Assembly: GCF_000474745.1 (NCBI RefSeq)
Contig: NZ_ASJR01000009.1
Location: 1-64,000 of the forward strand
Length of the DNA: 64,000 bases
Direction of reading: 5' to 3'
Origin: Chitinivibrio alkaliphilus ACht1
GTDB lineage: Bacteria > Fibrobacterota > Chitinivibrionia > Chitinivibrionales > Chitinivibrionaceae
This document shows positions 9,846-17,971 of the stretch, piece by piece (the stretch's first letter is position 1; the number at the start of each line of letters is the position of its first letter). The position numbers were made by a program, and so were the translations under genes. Below the pieces are notes generated by a model. The model was not told the origin of the DNA and ran no database searches. It saw only the letters and a list, made by a program, of their open reading frames with translations.

Positions 9846-10588
9846 AGGCGGGGGGTAATAGTTCTACAATAGGCTGCGATACCCTGAAGCACCAAGTGCG
9901 GTATGTACTGGACGGAGATACTCATATATGGTGCCACGGTGTCCCAGCTTCCTCCCGTTGCGATAATACGTGGTGATTGAACAAAAGAAGCAAGGTGGGA
10001 TACGCACTTTTCAATGCCGCCACAAGTGTCCAGAAGGATACCTCCGGAAAGGGCTTCTCTGGTATTCTGAGGGATTGTTGGCGAAAGAAAAAGCCCTCTT
10101 GACTCCAGTGCTGTAGCAAGACGGGGGGTTTTCTGACACAATCCATCTCTCTTTGCGGTAATACCGGGGAGTATAAAACCCCCGCAAAAGACATTGGTAT
10201 CTTTGAGAAGGTCTATGGTGATGGCGGTTCCGGCGTCTATAATAATACAGTTTTCTTGTGGATAGTGGTATAATGCCCCAAGAGCGCCAAGGGCACGATC
10301 TATACCAAGCTCTCCCGGTGCATACGCCGAGCTGAGGGGTATCTTCTGTGCTTGACAAAGTATGACTGTCGTGCTGAACCTTGAAAAGAGGGCTGCGGTG
10401 TGCTCAGGGGCACGTACAGAGCTCAGGCAAAGGGGGAGCCCCCTCTGCTCTTCTCCTAAGATACGGGGTAGATCGTCCGGGCATAGGGGGTGTTGTATAC
10501 TCCAAACACTTTCCGGTGTGTGGGTACTTCCCCTAAAGAGACCTACTTTGATGCAGCTATTACCCTCATCAACAGCAAGAAATCTCAC
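9842..10588 (-). CDS. coaX: Type III pantothenate kinase CoaX
   Basis: CoaX phosphorylates pantothenate, the first step of coenzyme A synthesis, and unlike CoaA is insensitive to CoA feedback. The protein has 248 residues, the usual size. The ASKHA-fold phosphate loop is VDEGNSCIKVG at the N-terminus. The family signatures ELGIDRALGALGA, IIDAGTAITIDLL and GGFILPG follow. The start is GTG at 10588 with AAGGAG upstream, overlapping the preceding sugar transferase stop by GTGA. There is no BirA domain beside it, although coaX is often coupled to birA in other bacteria. Confidence 0.9.
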   Translation of the reverse strand: MRFLAVDEGNSCIKVGLFRGSTHTPESVWSIQHPLCPDDLPRILGEEQRGLPLCLSSVRAPEHTAALFSRFSTTVILCQAQKIPLSSAYAPGELGIDRALGALGALYHYPQENCIIIDAGTAITIDLLKDTNVFCGGFILPGITAKRDGLCQKTPRLATALESRGLFLSPTIPQNTREALSGGILLDTCGGIEKCVSHLASFVQSPRIIATGGSWDTVAPYMSISVQYIPHLVLQGIAAYCRTITPRL

Positions 10589-12039
10589 TTTGCTCCTTTT
10601 CCGGTGAAGACCACAAGAATTGTTTGAATTATAATTTTTATATCGAGAAGGAGGGACATGTTTTCAAAGTAGTAGAGGTCATACATCACCTTGGTCTTCA
10701 CATCCTCTATGGTTTCATCATATTTATGTTTTACCTGTGCCCAACCGGTGATTCCCGGCTTCATTTTAAGTCGCTTCACATACCACGGAATTTCTTTTCG
10801 AAGTTTATCTATGAAGAACTGTCGTTCTGGTCGTGGCCCGACAAAACTCATTTCTCCCTTCAGTACATTGATAAGCTGGGGTATTTCATCAAGGCGAGTT
10901 TTTCGCATAAATCGCCCAAAGGGGGTAATGCGTGGATCATTGTCCGTTGCCCACTGTGGGCCGCTTCGTGCTTCAGCATCAACGTACATGGAGCGAAATT
11001 TCATCATAATAAAGGGTTTGCCGTTTTGTCCAATCCGTTCTTGTTTATATACGGCGGGACCAGGGTCGGTGATTTTTACCATGGCAGCAACAAGGCCCCA
11101 GAGAGGGGCAAAGGGAACAAGAATGGTGAGAGATATGACAATGTCAAAGAGACGTTTGATTTGCGCTTGCCATCCGGGCATGTGGTCTTGGAGGAGTACT
11201 ATCAAGGGAACACCGGCGATATCATGGGTTTTGAGGTGGCCGGAAATGACATCCATGAGAGATGGTGCAAGGTAGATGGTGAGCTTTTCGTCCCAACAGT
11301 ATTTTAAGATATTGAGGATATCCCGCGCAGAGTTGGTCATATGTGAAATAATCAAACCGTTTATTTGATATTTTTCAGTTATTTCAGGAATGTCAGCGCT
11401 TTTGCCCAGGATTGGGTAGCCGTAATGCTTTCCCTTTTGAGTGTCATCAATAAACCCGATAAAGGTATATCCCAGTTCGGGGTGTTGTTCGATTTCCCGA
11501 ATGAGCTTGAGAGATGATTTGTTTGCCCCGGTAATCACAATGTTTTGTGTGGCAATACCTTTTTTGAAAAGCCAACCATAGATACTGTGCATAATAAAAC
11601 GAATACCCGTTGCGGCAAGCAGTAGGGTAATTGCATAGGTGACGAGGAGGTGGCCACGCAGTTGTTCAATAAAATGGGTGACGCGGGTAATTCGATCAAC
11701 CTCTTCGTTTTGTGCTAAGGTGATAAGCTGGTCGCTGAACAGCATAATGAAAAGCAGGAATATGCCGATACAAATGGTTCGTGCCACCACAAAGAATTCA
11801 TCTAAGCGCGATTCTTTGTACCAGTCCCGATACAACCCGTTGAAAAAATAGAGTATTAGCCATGCCATGGTTGATACAAAGGCCAAGGAGGGGGTAAAAA
11901 AGTCAAGTATCGTATCTACGTATCCCGGGCTAAATAAGGAGATCTCCTGACGTAAGGAGTAGGTTATGATTAAGGCAACATTAATTGCAAGAATATCAAA
12001 GAGAAGAGTTGTTATTTTTTCGATCAGTCGATGGCCCAT
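10585..12039 (-). CDS. Polyprenyl-phosphate sugar-1-phosphate transferase (WcaJ/EpsL type)
   Basis: This membrane enzyme transfers a hexose-1-phosphate to undecaprenyl phosphate, the first step of an exopolysaccharide or O-antigen unit. Four or five N-terminal membrane segments precede a nucleotide-binding-like domain (IVITGANKSSLKLIREI). A further helix (IVISLTILVPFAPLWGLVAA) anchors the catalytic bacterial sugar transferase domain with MKFRSMYVDAEA, TRLDEIPQLINVLKGEMSFV and GPRPER. An upstream TTG at 12054 has no ribosome site; the ATG at 12039 gives 484 residues. No glycosyltransferase cluster surrounds it, so the polymer it serves is unknown. Confidence 0.9.
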   Translation of the reverse strand: MGHRLIEKITTLLFDILAINVALIITYSLRQEISLFSPGYVDTILDFFTPSLAFVSTMAWLILYFFNGLYRDWYKESRLDEFFVVARTICIGIFLLFIMLFSDQLITLAQNEEVDRITRVTHFIEQLRGHLLVTYAITLLLAATGIRFIMHSIYGWLFKKGIATQNIVITGANKSSLKLIREIEQHPELGYTFIGFIDDTQKGKHYGYPILGKSADIPEITEKYQINGLIISHMTNSARDILNILKYCWDEKLTIYLAPSLMDVISGHLKTHDIAGVPLIVLLQDHMPGWQAQIKRLFDIVISLTILVPFAPLWGLVAAMVKITDPGPAVYKQERIGQNGKPFIMMKFRSMYVDAEARSGPQWATDNDPRITPFGRFMRKTRLDEIPQLINVLKGEMSFVGPRPERQFFIDKLRKEIPWYVKRLKMKPGITGWAQVKHKYDETIEDVKTKVMYDLYYFENMSLLLDIKIIIQTILVVFTGKGAK

Positions 12040-12158
12040 AGGGTTGTGTTCCAAGGAAGAGTATGGTTTTTGGTCAATTTGCTTTTAAATATACTTTCCT
12101 GCAAAGAGGGATACCTATATATATATTTGATTCGTGAACCCTTTTCCGGAGGCCTTTT

Positions 12159-12716
12159 ATGAGACGGTATGCCCCCTGTATCGTGCTCTTCATTTTCCTG
12201 AGCGCCTGTGATACTCGTCAAACAGGTCTTCAAAAAGGGGCGGCAACAGCAAAGGGGGGCGAGCAACGTATTGAACAAACGGCTCTACATGCATACGATG
12301 GGGGAACGCTGTTGTGGGTATTGGAAACCGATCTACTCTATCGTTCACACGGGGATACACCAATTCAGGTAATTCCGGTACAAATGGAGCTTTTTACCGA
12401 CACCGGCACGGTGGGGACCAATGTTGTTGCCGATTCTGGTTTAACCTCTGAGTCAATGGATCATTTTCGTCTGTGGGGGGCTGTGTCCATTGAGACCTGG
12501 GATGGAAAACAGATTCGTAGTGAAACCCTCTACTGGGATAAGGAAACACGCCAATTGCACTCACCGGACTATGTGGAGATACAACTGCCTTCGGGAGAAA
12601 AAATGTGGGGGCGTGGGTTTGAAGCGGCGGAAGACTTTTCCTGGTGGGTCTTTCACGAAGATGTCCAGGGGGAGTTTCGTAATTTTGAAGCGCTTATTGG
12701 TCGGAACGAGGGCTGA
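12159..12716 (+). CDS. lptC: LPS export protein LptC (lipoprotein form)
   Basis: LptC links the LptB2FG transporter to the LptA bridge that carries LPS across the periplasm. The N-terminus is a lipoprotein signal (VLFIFLSAC), so this copy is probably lipid-anchored instead of held by a helix. The remaining 165 residues form the DUF1239 jellyroll, with the typical LWGAVSIETWDG and SETLYWDKETRQLHSPDYV segments. GGAGG lies six bases before the ATG. It is followed three bases later by an OstA-like gene and then lptB, the expected lptC-lptA-lptB order. Confidence 0.82.
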   Translation: MRRYAPCIVLFIFLSACDTRQTGLQKGAATAKGGEQRIEQTALHAYDGGTLLWVLETDLLYRSHGDTPIQVIPVQMELFTDTGTVGTNVVADSGLTSESMDHFRLWGAVSIETWDGKQIRSETLYWDKETRQLHSPDYVEIQLPSGEKMWGRGFEAAEDFSWWVFHEDVQGEFRNFEALIGRNEG

Positions 12717-12719
12717 CGA

Positions 12720-14030
12720 ATGGGGCTAAAACTCTTTCTTTTTCTTTGCATTGGTGTGAGTATTTCCGTAGGCGAAGGATTGCTCCACCTGATACACGCA
12801 CAGCGAAATGAGAATGTATTTGAAGATAATCGTTTGATAAATCGCTTAATGGGAGATGTGCGATTTCGCTATGATGATATGGTGATCGGTGCCGATACGG
12901 TAGAGGTGTTTCGTCGTGAGGGGCGTTTTGCGCTCCGAGGTAATCTCCGCATTGATCGTCCCGGATACGGTGTTCGCGCCGAGCGGGGCACCTACGACTC
13001 CGATCTGGCTCGTATTCGTCTCACGGGAGATGTTTCTGCCCATGACACCGTGGGAATGGCGACCCTCTTTGGTGACACGGCCGATTATTTCATGCAGCAC
13101 GACAGCCTGTTTGTATTTTCCCGAAGTGGGGTTGTAACGTGGGCTGATACGTCTCTCACGGACAGCATGTCCGTACTTCAGTCGCATACCTTAAGCTATT
13201 TTGATGGCAGGTTTGATGCTGCAAGAGAGGTACGTATTACCGACGGAGACCTCCTTTCTCGGAGTGATTCTGCACGGTTTTGGCCTCGTCGTGACTCTGC
13301 TTTTCTCTTTGGAAATGTTCATGTGGAAGCCGGTGATGCCGAGCTTATGGCTGATACGCTTACTGTACAGCAGACAGGGCAATTTACGGAGCGATTTTCT
13401 GCCTTTGGGGGAGATCCGGCGTTGTTTATACAAGGTGATGCCGAGCGGTATGAACTATATGGAGATACCTTGGTGTTTACCGTACAGGATGCAGTGGTGC
13501 AGTATCTGGATGTGTATGGCCGGGGACGTTTTCGTCAGTACGACTCCTCTTCTCCTCTGCCTCAAGTATCCCTCTCCGGAGAAACGCTCTTTATCGATCT
13601 TTCCCGTGGATATCCAGAGCAACTACACGCCTATGGCAGTGTTGAAATACTGCAGTATGAACGCCATAGAGATGATCATACCACCTTGCGTGCCGATACC
13701 GTTTATGCAACCATGGATTCTGCCGGAACGGTGCGCTCCATGGATTCATGGATACCGGCCATGGTATCCTTTGGGTCTGATTTCGGGGGGACGGATTCAT
13801 TGCGGGGAGATACTGTGCGGTATGAGTGGCTCAGCGAAGAAACACAGTATGTGTATGCGCGTGGTCGTGCTCGGGGCATCACCCGTATTGACTCGCATAC
13901 GGTAAACTCCGTGGCTGGTGATGAGATTGATCTTCGCGTGGGCCACGGTCTTGATGCCGTGGTAATTCGGGGAGAGGTATCTGGAAGAGTGAAACAGACT
14001 GGCAAAAGGCGGGGGCAAGACCGTGAGTGA
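12720..14030 (+). CDS. OstA/LptA-like LPS transport protein, long form
   Basis: A signal peptide leads a 436-residue protein built of repeated beta-jellyroll segments with the pattern ADTVxV...GNV (for example IGADTVEVFRREGRFALRGN and ELMADTLTVQQTGQF). This is the OstA-like fold shared by LptA and the N-terminus of LptD. Position between lptC and lptB argues for the LptA role, bridging inner and outer membrane. It is more than twice the length of E. coli LptA and has no barrel domain, so it is not LptD. Long OstA-like proteins occur in Bacteroidota and relatives. The stop codon overlaps the presumed lptB GTG start at 14023. Confidence 0.75.
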   Translation: MGLKLFLFLCIGVSISVGEGLLHLIHAQRNENVFEDNRLINRLMGDVRFRYDDMVIGADTVEVFRREGRFALRGNLRIDRPGYGVRAERGTYDSDLARIRLTGDVSAHDTVGMATLFGDTADYFMQHDSLFVFSRSGVVTWADTSLTDSMSVLQSHTLSYFDGRFDAAREVRITDGDLLSRSDSARFWPRRDSAFLFGNVHVEAGDAELMADTLTVQQTGQFTERFSAFGGDPALFIQGDAERYELYGDTLVFTVQDAVVQYLDVYGRGRFRQYDSSSPLPQVSLSGETLFIDLSRGYPEQLHAYGSVEILQYERHRDDHTTLRADTVYATMDSAGTVRSMDSWIPAMVSFGSDFGGTDSLRGDTVRYEWLSEETQYVYARGRARGITRIDSHTVNSVAGDEIDLRVGHGLDAVVIRGEVSGRVKQTGKRRGQDRE

Positions 14031-14055
14031 ACAAAAAAACGGATTGAAGTTGTAG
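14023..14055 (+). other. A AAA AAC heptamer at the lptB start (frameshift site or base miscall)
   Basis: A GTG at 14023, preceded by AGGCGGGGG, opens a frame that reads GTG AGT GAA CAA AAA AAC and stops at TAG 14053-14055. A -1 shift on the heptamer 14034-14040 continues in the lptB frame and restores the missing N-terminal strand. A single extra A in the run 14033-14039 would do the same. Confidence 0.6.
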
Positions 14056-14081
14056 AGCTAATAAAGAAGTTTTCCGGGAGA

Positions 14082-14759
14082 GTGGTGGTAGATCGGGTCT
14101 CTCTGTTTCTTGAAAAGGGTGAAATTGTGGGGCTTCTGGGGCCGAATGGGGCGGGTAAAAGTACGACCTTTAATATGATTGTGGGAAATGTTACTCCCGA
14201 TGCCGGAGCGATCTTTCTCAATGGGAAATCTGTTTCTAAGACTCCCATGCATCGGCGTGCCCGGTTGGGAATCGGCTATCTTCCGCAAGATGCATCGGTG
14301 TTTCGTCGTCTCACCGTGGAGGAAAATATTCTTGCTGTTCTTGAGGGCCGCGGTTTATCGCCGCAGCAGCGGTATGAAAAAACAGAGCGTCTCTTAGATG
14401 AGTTTAATATTACAAAATTGCGTAAAAGCCCGGGATATGCCCTGTCCGGTGGCGAGCGGCGTCGTGCTGAGATTGCTCGTTGTCTTTCCATAGACCCCGA
14501 TTTTATCTTGTTGGATGAGCCCTTTGCCGGAGTTGACCCCATTGCTGTAGAAGAGATACAGGCTATTGTTGGGCAACTGCGGGACAAAGGGTATGGTGTG
14601 TTGATTACAGACCATTCTGTTCGTGAGACCTTGCGTATTACCGATCGAACGTATATTATGTCAGATGGGGAAATCTTAATACACGGTACATCCCAAGAGC
14701 TTTCAGAAAATGAAGAGGCTCGCCGTATTTACCTGGGAAAGAACTTTAGACTGGATTGA
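14082..14759 (+). CDS. lptB: LPS export ABC transporter ATPase LptB
   Basis: LptB powers extraction of LPS from the inner membrane with LptF and LptG. Visible motifs are Walker A GPNGAGKS, signature LSGGERRRAEIARCL, Walker B FILLDEPFAGVDP and the H-loop ITDHSVRET. The intact frame offers only a GTG at 14082, which lacks the first beta strand. The missing stretch (KRIEVVELIKKFSGR) is encoded in frame immediately upstream, but the frame hits the lptA stop before any standard start. A GTG at 14023 one frame away supplies the start if one A is added to an A7 run or a -1 frameshift occurs. lptF and lptG are not in the window. Confidence 0.9.
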   Translation: MVVDRVSLFLEKGEIVGLLGPNGAGKSTTFNMIVGNVTPDAGAIFLNGKSVSKTPMHRRARLGIGYLPQDASVFRRLTVEENILAVLEGRGLSPQQRYEKTERLLDEFNITKLRKSPGYALSGGERRRAEIARCLSIDPDFILLDEPFAGVDPIAVEEIQAIVGQLRDKGYGVLITDHSVRETLRITDRTYIMSDGEILIHGTSQELSENEEARRIYLGKNFRLD

Positions 14760-16042
14760 CCTATGATAAAGTTAGTTGCATTTTTTTGGGAGTGCTCTCT
14801 TGTGTCGGCGTGGCTGCTATGGTTGATGTTTCTTTTCAGTATGACCGCTGGGGAGAAGAGGAGAGCATGTTGCGTGGGGTTGTTGCTCTTGGCCCTGATG
14901 AGTCGGGGGAGTATGCGCGTCGCCCCCTGCAGGTGTATGTTGTTGTTGATGTGTCTGAAGGGCTGTATGGAGGCATGACCCAGGAAATCTCTGATGCTGT
15001 TACAGCTCTTGTCTCCACGCTCTCTGCGGAAGACCAATACGCACTTATTTCCTACTCTGGCTCTGTTCGCACGCTCATGCCCTTTCAGAGCGCAGCGGAA
15101 CCAGATACGGCTGCTTTGGGACAAGAAATTCGCGGGCTTTCCCTCGAGCGGGGGCGGAGTTACAGCACGGTGTTTTCCCGCTTGAAGAGCCTTGCGGAAA
15201 ACTCTTCTGCCGGCAGTGACTACCGAAGCTGTGTTATTTTCTTTACTCATGGGAGCCCCGATGACAGAGATCTCTCTGCCTCTATTGATAGCATGATTTC
15301 CTATGGGGGTACGGCAGGTCTGTCTTTTTATACGATTGGCTATGGCGATGATCTTGCCGATAGAGAACTAATTCGGCTTGCCGAAGAGACCGGCGGGCGT
15401 GCCATGTATGTTGAAGAAAATAGCGCTCGTGATATTGGAGAGCGGATCCAGGTCATCGGCAGTGAAGTGGTTCAGCCGGCTCGATACGATATTGAGCTCA
15501 CCTTTTCTCATGAGCTTTCATTTTATGCCCAGGATGGGAGCGTGTACACAGCAGAAAGATATTTCATTAATAGTATCCCCGAGGAGGGGGAAAAATATAT
15601 TTTCTTTCACATTGCAGATGATGATCTCGCGGGTGCAGATCTCGATATTACCTATGAGTATTTCCTCGCTACGAGGGGTGTTGAAAGATCAGGACGGCAC
15701 AGTGAACGGATTCCGTCCCGGGCTTCAAGTAGAAATTTTGATACATATGCTGCCCCGAAGATTATATTACACTCTGTGTTGCGCAATTTTCTGGAACAAG
15801 AGGCGACCTTACTGCGGTCGGATGTAGATTTTCGTCGTTCCTTTGCTTCTGCCATGGGGCGATCGCTCCTTGAGCCTCTTGAAGAGGCGACGCGGCAGAT
15901 AGCAACGGAGGAGATGCAGGATGTATATACTGTAATAGATGATTATGCTAATGTGTTATATGGTAATCCAATAGACGATGATGTTGAGTTGCTGTTTAGG
16001 CAAATGAAATATAAACTCCATGATTGCAAATTTGGGTATTAA
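14756..16042 (+). CDS. von Willebrand factor A domain protein, exported
   Basis: The protein (about 428 residues) has a hydrophobic N-terminus and a VWA domain at about 55-230. It contains VYVVVDVSEGLYGG, where the metal-site pattern DxSxS is changed to DxSxG, and FFTHGSPDD. The rest is beta-rich followed by a helical tail. It is probably periplasmic and protein-binding; the function is unknown. In this frame the only start is TTG 14756, overlapping the lptB stop. An ATG at 14763 in the next frame gives MIKLVAFF and then, if one T is added to the T7 run at 14781-14787, LGVLSCVGVAA: a much better signal peptide. Confidence 0.75.
   Translation: MTYDKVSCIFLGVLSCVGVAAMVDVSFQYDRWGEEESMLRGVVALGPDESGEYARRPLQVYVVVDVSEGLYGGMTQEISDAVTALVSTLSAEDQYALISYSGSVRTLMPFQSAAEPDTAALGQEIRGLSLERGRSYSTVFSRLKSLAENSSAGSDYRSCVIFFTHGSPDDRDLSASIDSMISYGGTAGLSFYTIGYGDDLADRELIRLAEETGGRAMYVEENSARDIGERIQVIGSEVVQPARYDIELTFSHELSFYAQDGSVYTAERYFINSIPEEGEKYIFFHIADDDLAGADLDITYEYFLATRGVERSGRHSERIPSRASSRNFDTYAAPKIILHSVLRNFLEQEATLLRSDVDFRRSFASAMGRSLLEPLEEATRQIATEEMQDVYTVIDDYANVLYGNPIDDDVELLFRQMKYKLHDCKFGY
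14763..14787 (+). other. T7 run splitting the signal peptide of the vWA gene
   Basis: ATG 14763 opens a frame that joins the main frame if the T7 at 14781-14787 were T8. The joined product has a textbook signal peptide. I favour a base miscall; phase variation is the alternative. Confidence 0.5.
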
Positions 16043-16053
16043 CAGGGGATTAT

Positions 16054-16602
16054 ATGAAAAGAATTCTTATTACCGGTCCAAAGGCTTCAGGCAAGAGCAA
16101 TATTGGCAATCGGCTGGCTGAGCTTCTGCATGTAGATTTTTATGATCTGGATAACATGATTGAGACTCTTTTTCGCAAGGAAAAGGGTGCGCGGCTTAAT
16201 TTTCGGGAAATCTACCGACGCCATGGTGAAGCGGTATTTCGCGATTACGAGATACGGAGTGCCCGTGAGATCGCCCATAAGAGTCCGGTAGTGCTAAGTA
16301 CGGGCGGCACCTCCTTTCTCTTGTCGGAGATTCGAGAGATCTTTTCGAAGGACACATACGTAATTCTTCTCAAAAATGATTATGAAGTTTTATGGGAGCG
16401 CGTTGCCAAAAATGGAACACCGGCCTATCTTGAGGATGTGGAGGAGCCGAAGCGGACGTTCTTCAATCGTGTTGACAAGGTTATTGAGGCCATAGAGCCG
16501 GATGCGGATATTGTTTTTGATACAAATGATCTTTCCATAGAAGATGTGGCACAAATGCTTGATATGGAGCTGGATCGTCGTGGTATTTCTTTGCGGGAAT
16601 AA
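16054..16602 (+). CDS. Shikimate-kinase-family ATPase
   Basis: The 182-residue protein has the fold of AroK: Walker A TGPKASGKSNIGN, the DLD pair in FYDLDNMIE, FRDYE (the shikimate-binding Arg plus Glu), STGG, and a C-terminal P-loop-type finish. Shikimate kinase phosphorylates the 3-hydroxyl of shikimate. The usual GGG is GGT here and the adenine-side RPLL motif is KNGTPAYL, so either a divergent AroK or a related kinase is possible. No other aro gene lies nearby. ATG 16054 has AGGGG six bases upstream and follows the vWA gene by 11 bases. A strong terminator follows. Confidence 0.65.
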   Translation: MKRILITGPKASGKSNIGNRLAELLHVDFYDLDNMIETLFRKEKGARLNFREIYRRHGEAVFRDYEIRSAREIAHKSPVVLSTGGTSFLLSEIREIFSKDTYVILLKNDYEVLWERVAKNGTPAYLEDVEEPKRTFFNRVDKVIEAIEPDADIVFDTNDLSIEDVAQMLDMELDRRGISLRE

Positions 16603-16624
16603 GTTTTTTCGATAAACAAGATTG

Positions 16625-16652
16625 AAAGGCAGATTTTTTCTGCCTTTTTTTT
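16625..16652 (+). terminator. Rho-independent terminator after the shikimate-kinase-like gene
   Basis: A 9-bp stem AAAGGCAGA/TCTGCCTTT with a 5-base T loop runs into eight Ts. It closes the lptC-lptA-lptB-vWA-kinase transcript. Confidence 0.85.
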
Positions 16653-16704
16653 GTATCATTGGTATACTATGTAAGGATATGTTTATTTCTTTGGGAGTGT
16701 GATT

Positions 16705-17070
16705 ATGGTACATACAGTACTTCTTTGTATTTTTTTCCTGAGCATGACAACCGTGGCTGATTCAGTGGATGAGGCTGTGTTTGCCCTGCAGCGATCTCAG
16801 GAGCTGCGTAAGTCTGGTACAGCCCTTGTAATTAGTGGAGCTGTCCTGATGGGGGGCGGAGCTGCCATGGCATATGCCTATGATTCTGACAGCGGAGATG
16901 GAGCCTTGTCCCTCGGGCTTGGTATTACGTCTTTTGCTGGTGGCGCTTTTCTTGAAGTGCTTGGTGTGCGCGACCTTATTGCATCTCGCCGTATTTTAAC
17001 ACAAGCAGCAGAAAAAGCACCTGCTCTTCGAATTTCTCCCGGAGAAATAGCCCTTATTGCACGGTTTTAG
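16705..17070 (+). CDS. Small exported or membrane protein, unknown function
   Basis: 121 residues. A signal peptide (VHTVLLCIFFLSMTTVADS) is followed by a short helix (DEAVFALQRSQELRKSG) and a glycine-rich hydrophobic stretch (residues about 40-85, including GAVLMGGGAAMAYAY). That stretch looks like a glycine-zipper membrane segment. I do not recognise the family. ATG 16705 is seven bases after GGGAG, which is better placed than GTG 16699. The gene stands alone between a terminator and the convergent xer gene, whose stop lies two bases away. Confidence 0.6.
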   Translation: MVHTVLLCIFFLSMTTVADSVDEAVFALQRSQELRKSGTALVISGAVLMGGGAAMAYAYDSDSGDGALSLGLGITSFAGGAFLEVLGVRDLIASRRILTQAAEKAPALRISPGEIALIARF

Positions 17071-17071
17071 G

Positions 17072-17971
17072 TTAGGTGCGCTTGCCGGATCGAGGGTGGG
17101 CTTGGTGAAAGGCCTGAGCGATTCTCTGTTTTGAAAGATGCGTGTAGATTTGAGTGGTATCAAGGCTGGAGTGCCCAAGGAGCTCTTTTACAACGCGAAT
17201 ATCTGCACCATGGTCCAGGAGATGCGAGGCGTAGGTATGGCGTAGAGTGTGGGGGGTATGAGAATCTTCGTCGGTAATGTGGTGTAATACTTTTTTTACA
17301 ATACGCTCTATCTGACGGCGTGAAAGCCGCTTTTCTCCAGTACTGGTAAAGAGGGGAGCGTCTTTGCATTTTGTTCCTCGATCCTGTGTAAGATAGGTCA
17401 TAAGGCAGCTCAGGCTCTGTGGAGTGGTCGGAACAATTCTTGTTTTTTCTCCTTTACCCACAACCCGAATAAGTCCTTTTTCCCATTCGATATCACCGAT
17501 ATTTGCTCTGTGTAATTCACTGAGGCGAAGACCACTCCCATAGAATAACTCTATCAGAGCTTGGTTGCGTCGTGCCTGAGGGCCGGAGTATTTCATGTGT
17601 TGCAGGGCAGCTGTATGCCGCTCTTCGATGATTCCGGGCAGGCAACGGGAAGCGTTTTTCGGTGATCCCAGGCTGGCAAGGGGGTCTGTTGAAAGATATG
17701 ATCGAAGAAGGCAAAAGGTAATGAAGCTTTGCAAGGCTGCGCGTTTACGTCGAATTGTTGCGGGGCTGTTTCCCATGGTATGAAGGGTGTGCAAGACGTG
17801 TCGAACCACAGAGCGGTGGAGTATCTCCTGTACATGTGGCGGAGAAGAGGGGCACAGCGTTTTGCCTTCGGCAATAAATGACTCTAAATCTCTTTTATAG
17901 GCATCTCTGGTGTGTTTTGAATGATGTCTGAGGGAGCGAAGGAACTCTTCAAGGCAGCGGTGTATCTCCAC
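17072..17971 (-). CDS. xer: Tyrosine recombinase, XerC/XerD type
   Basis: The protein has an N-terminal SAM-like DNA-binding domain (residues 1-95) and a catalytic domain with the R-K-H-R-H-Y set: Arg in GSGLRLSELH, Lys in VGKGEKTRIVP, HTLRHTYASHLLDHGAD, LGHSSLDTTQIY and the nucleophile Tyr in TQIYTHLS. About 299 residues is the normal size of the dif-site resolvases that separate chromosome dimers. The frame opens with TTG 17995, but GTG 17971 has AAGGA eight bases upstream and gives a family-like start. It overlaps the upstream gene by 23 bases. No integron or phage genes are near, so a housekeeping Xer is likelier than an integrase. XerC versus XerD cannot be decided here. Confidence 0.88.
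   Translation of the reverse strand: MEIHRCLEEFLRSLRHHSKHTRDAYKRDLESFIAEGKTLCPSSPPHVQEILHRSVVRHVLHTLHTMGNSPATIRRKRAALQSFITFCLLRSYLSTDPLASLGSPKNASRCLPGIIEERHTAALQHMKYSGPQARRNQALIELFYGSGLRLSELHRANIGDIEWEKGLIRVVGKGEKTRIVPTTPQSLSCLMTYLTQDRGTKCKDAPLFTSTGEKRLSRRQIERIVKKVLHHITDEDSHTPHTLRHTYASHLLDHGADIRVVKELLGHSSLDTTQIYTHLSKQRIAQAFHQAHPRSGKRT

Noticed and set aside
17072-17971. Mobile-element integrase
   Set aside because: No attachment site, tRNA end duplication or cargo genes are nearby; the length and motifs fit a housekeeping Xer recombinase.
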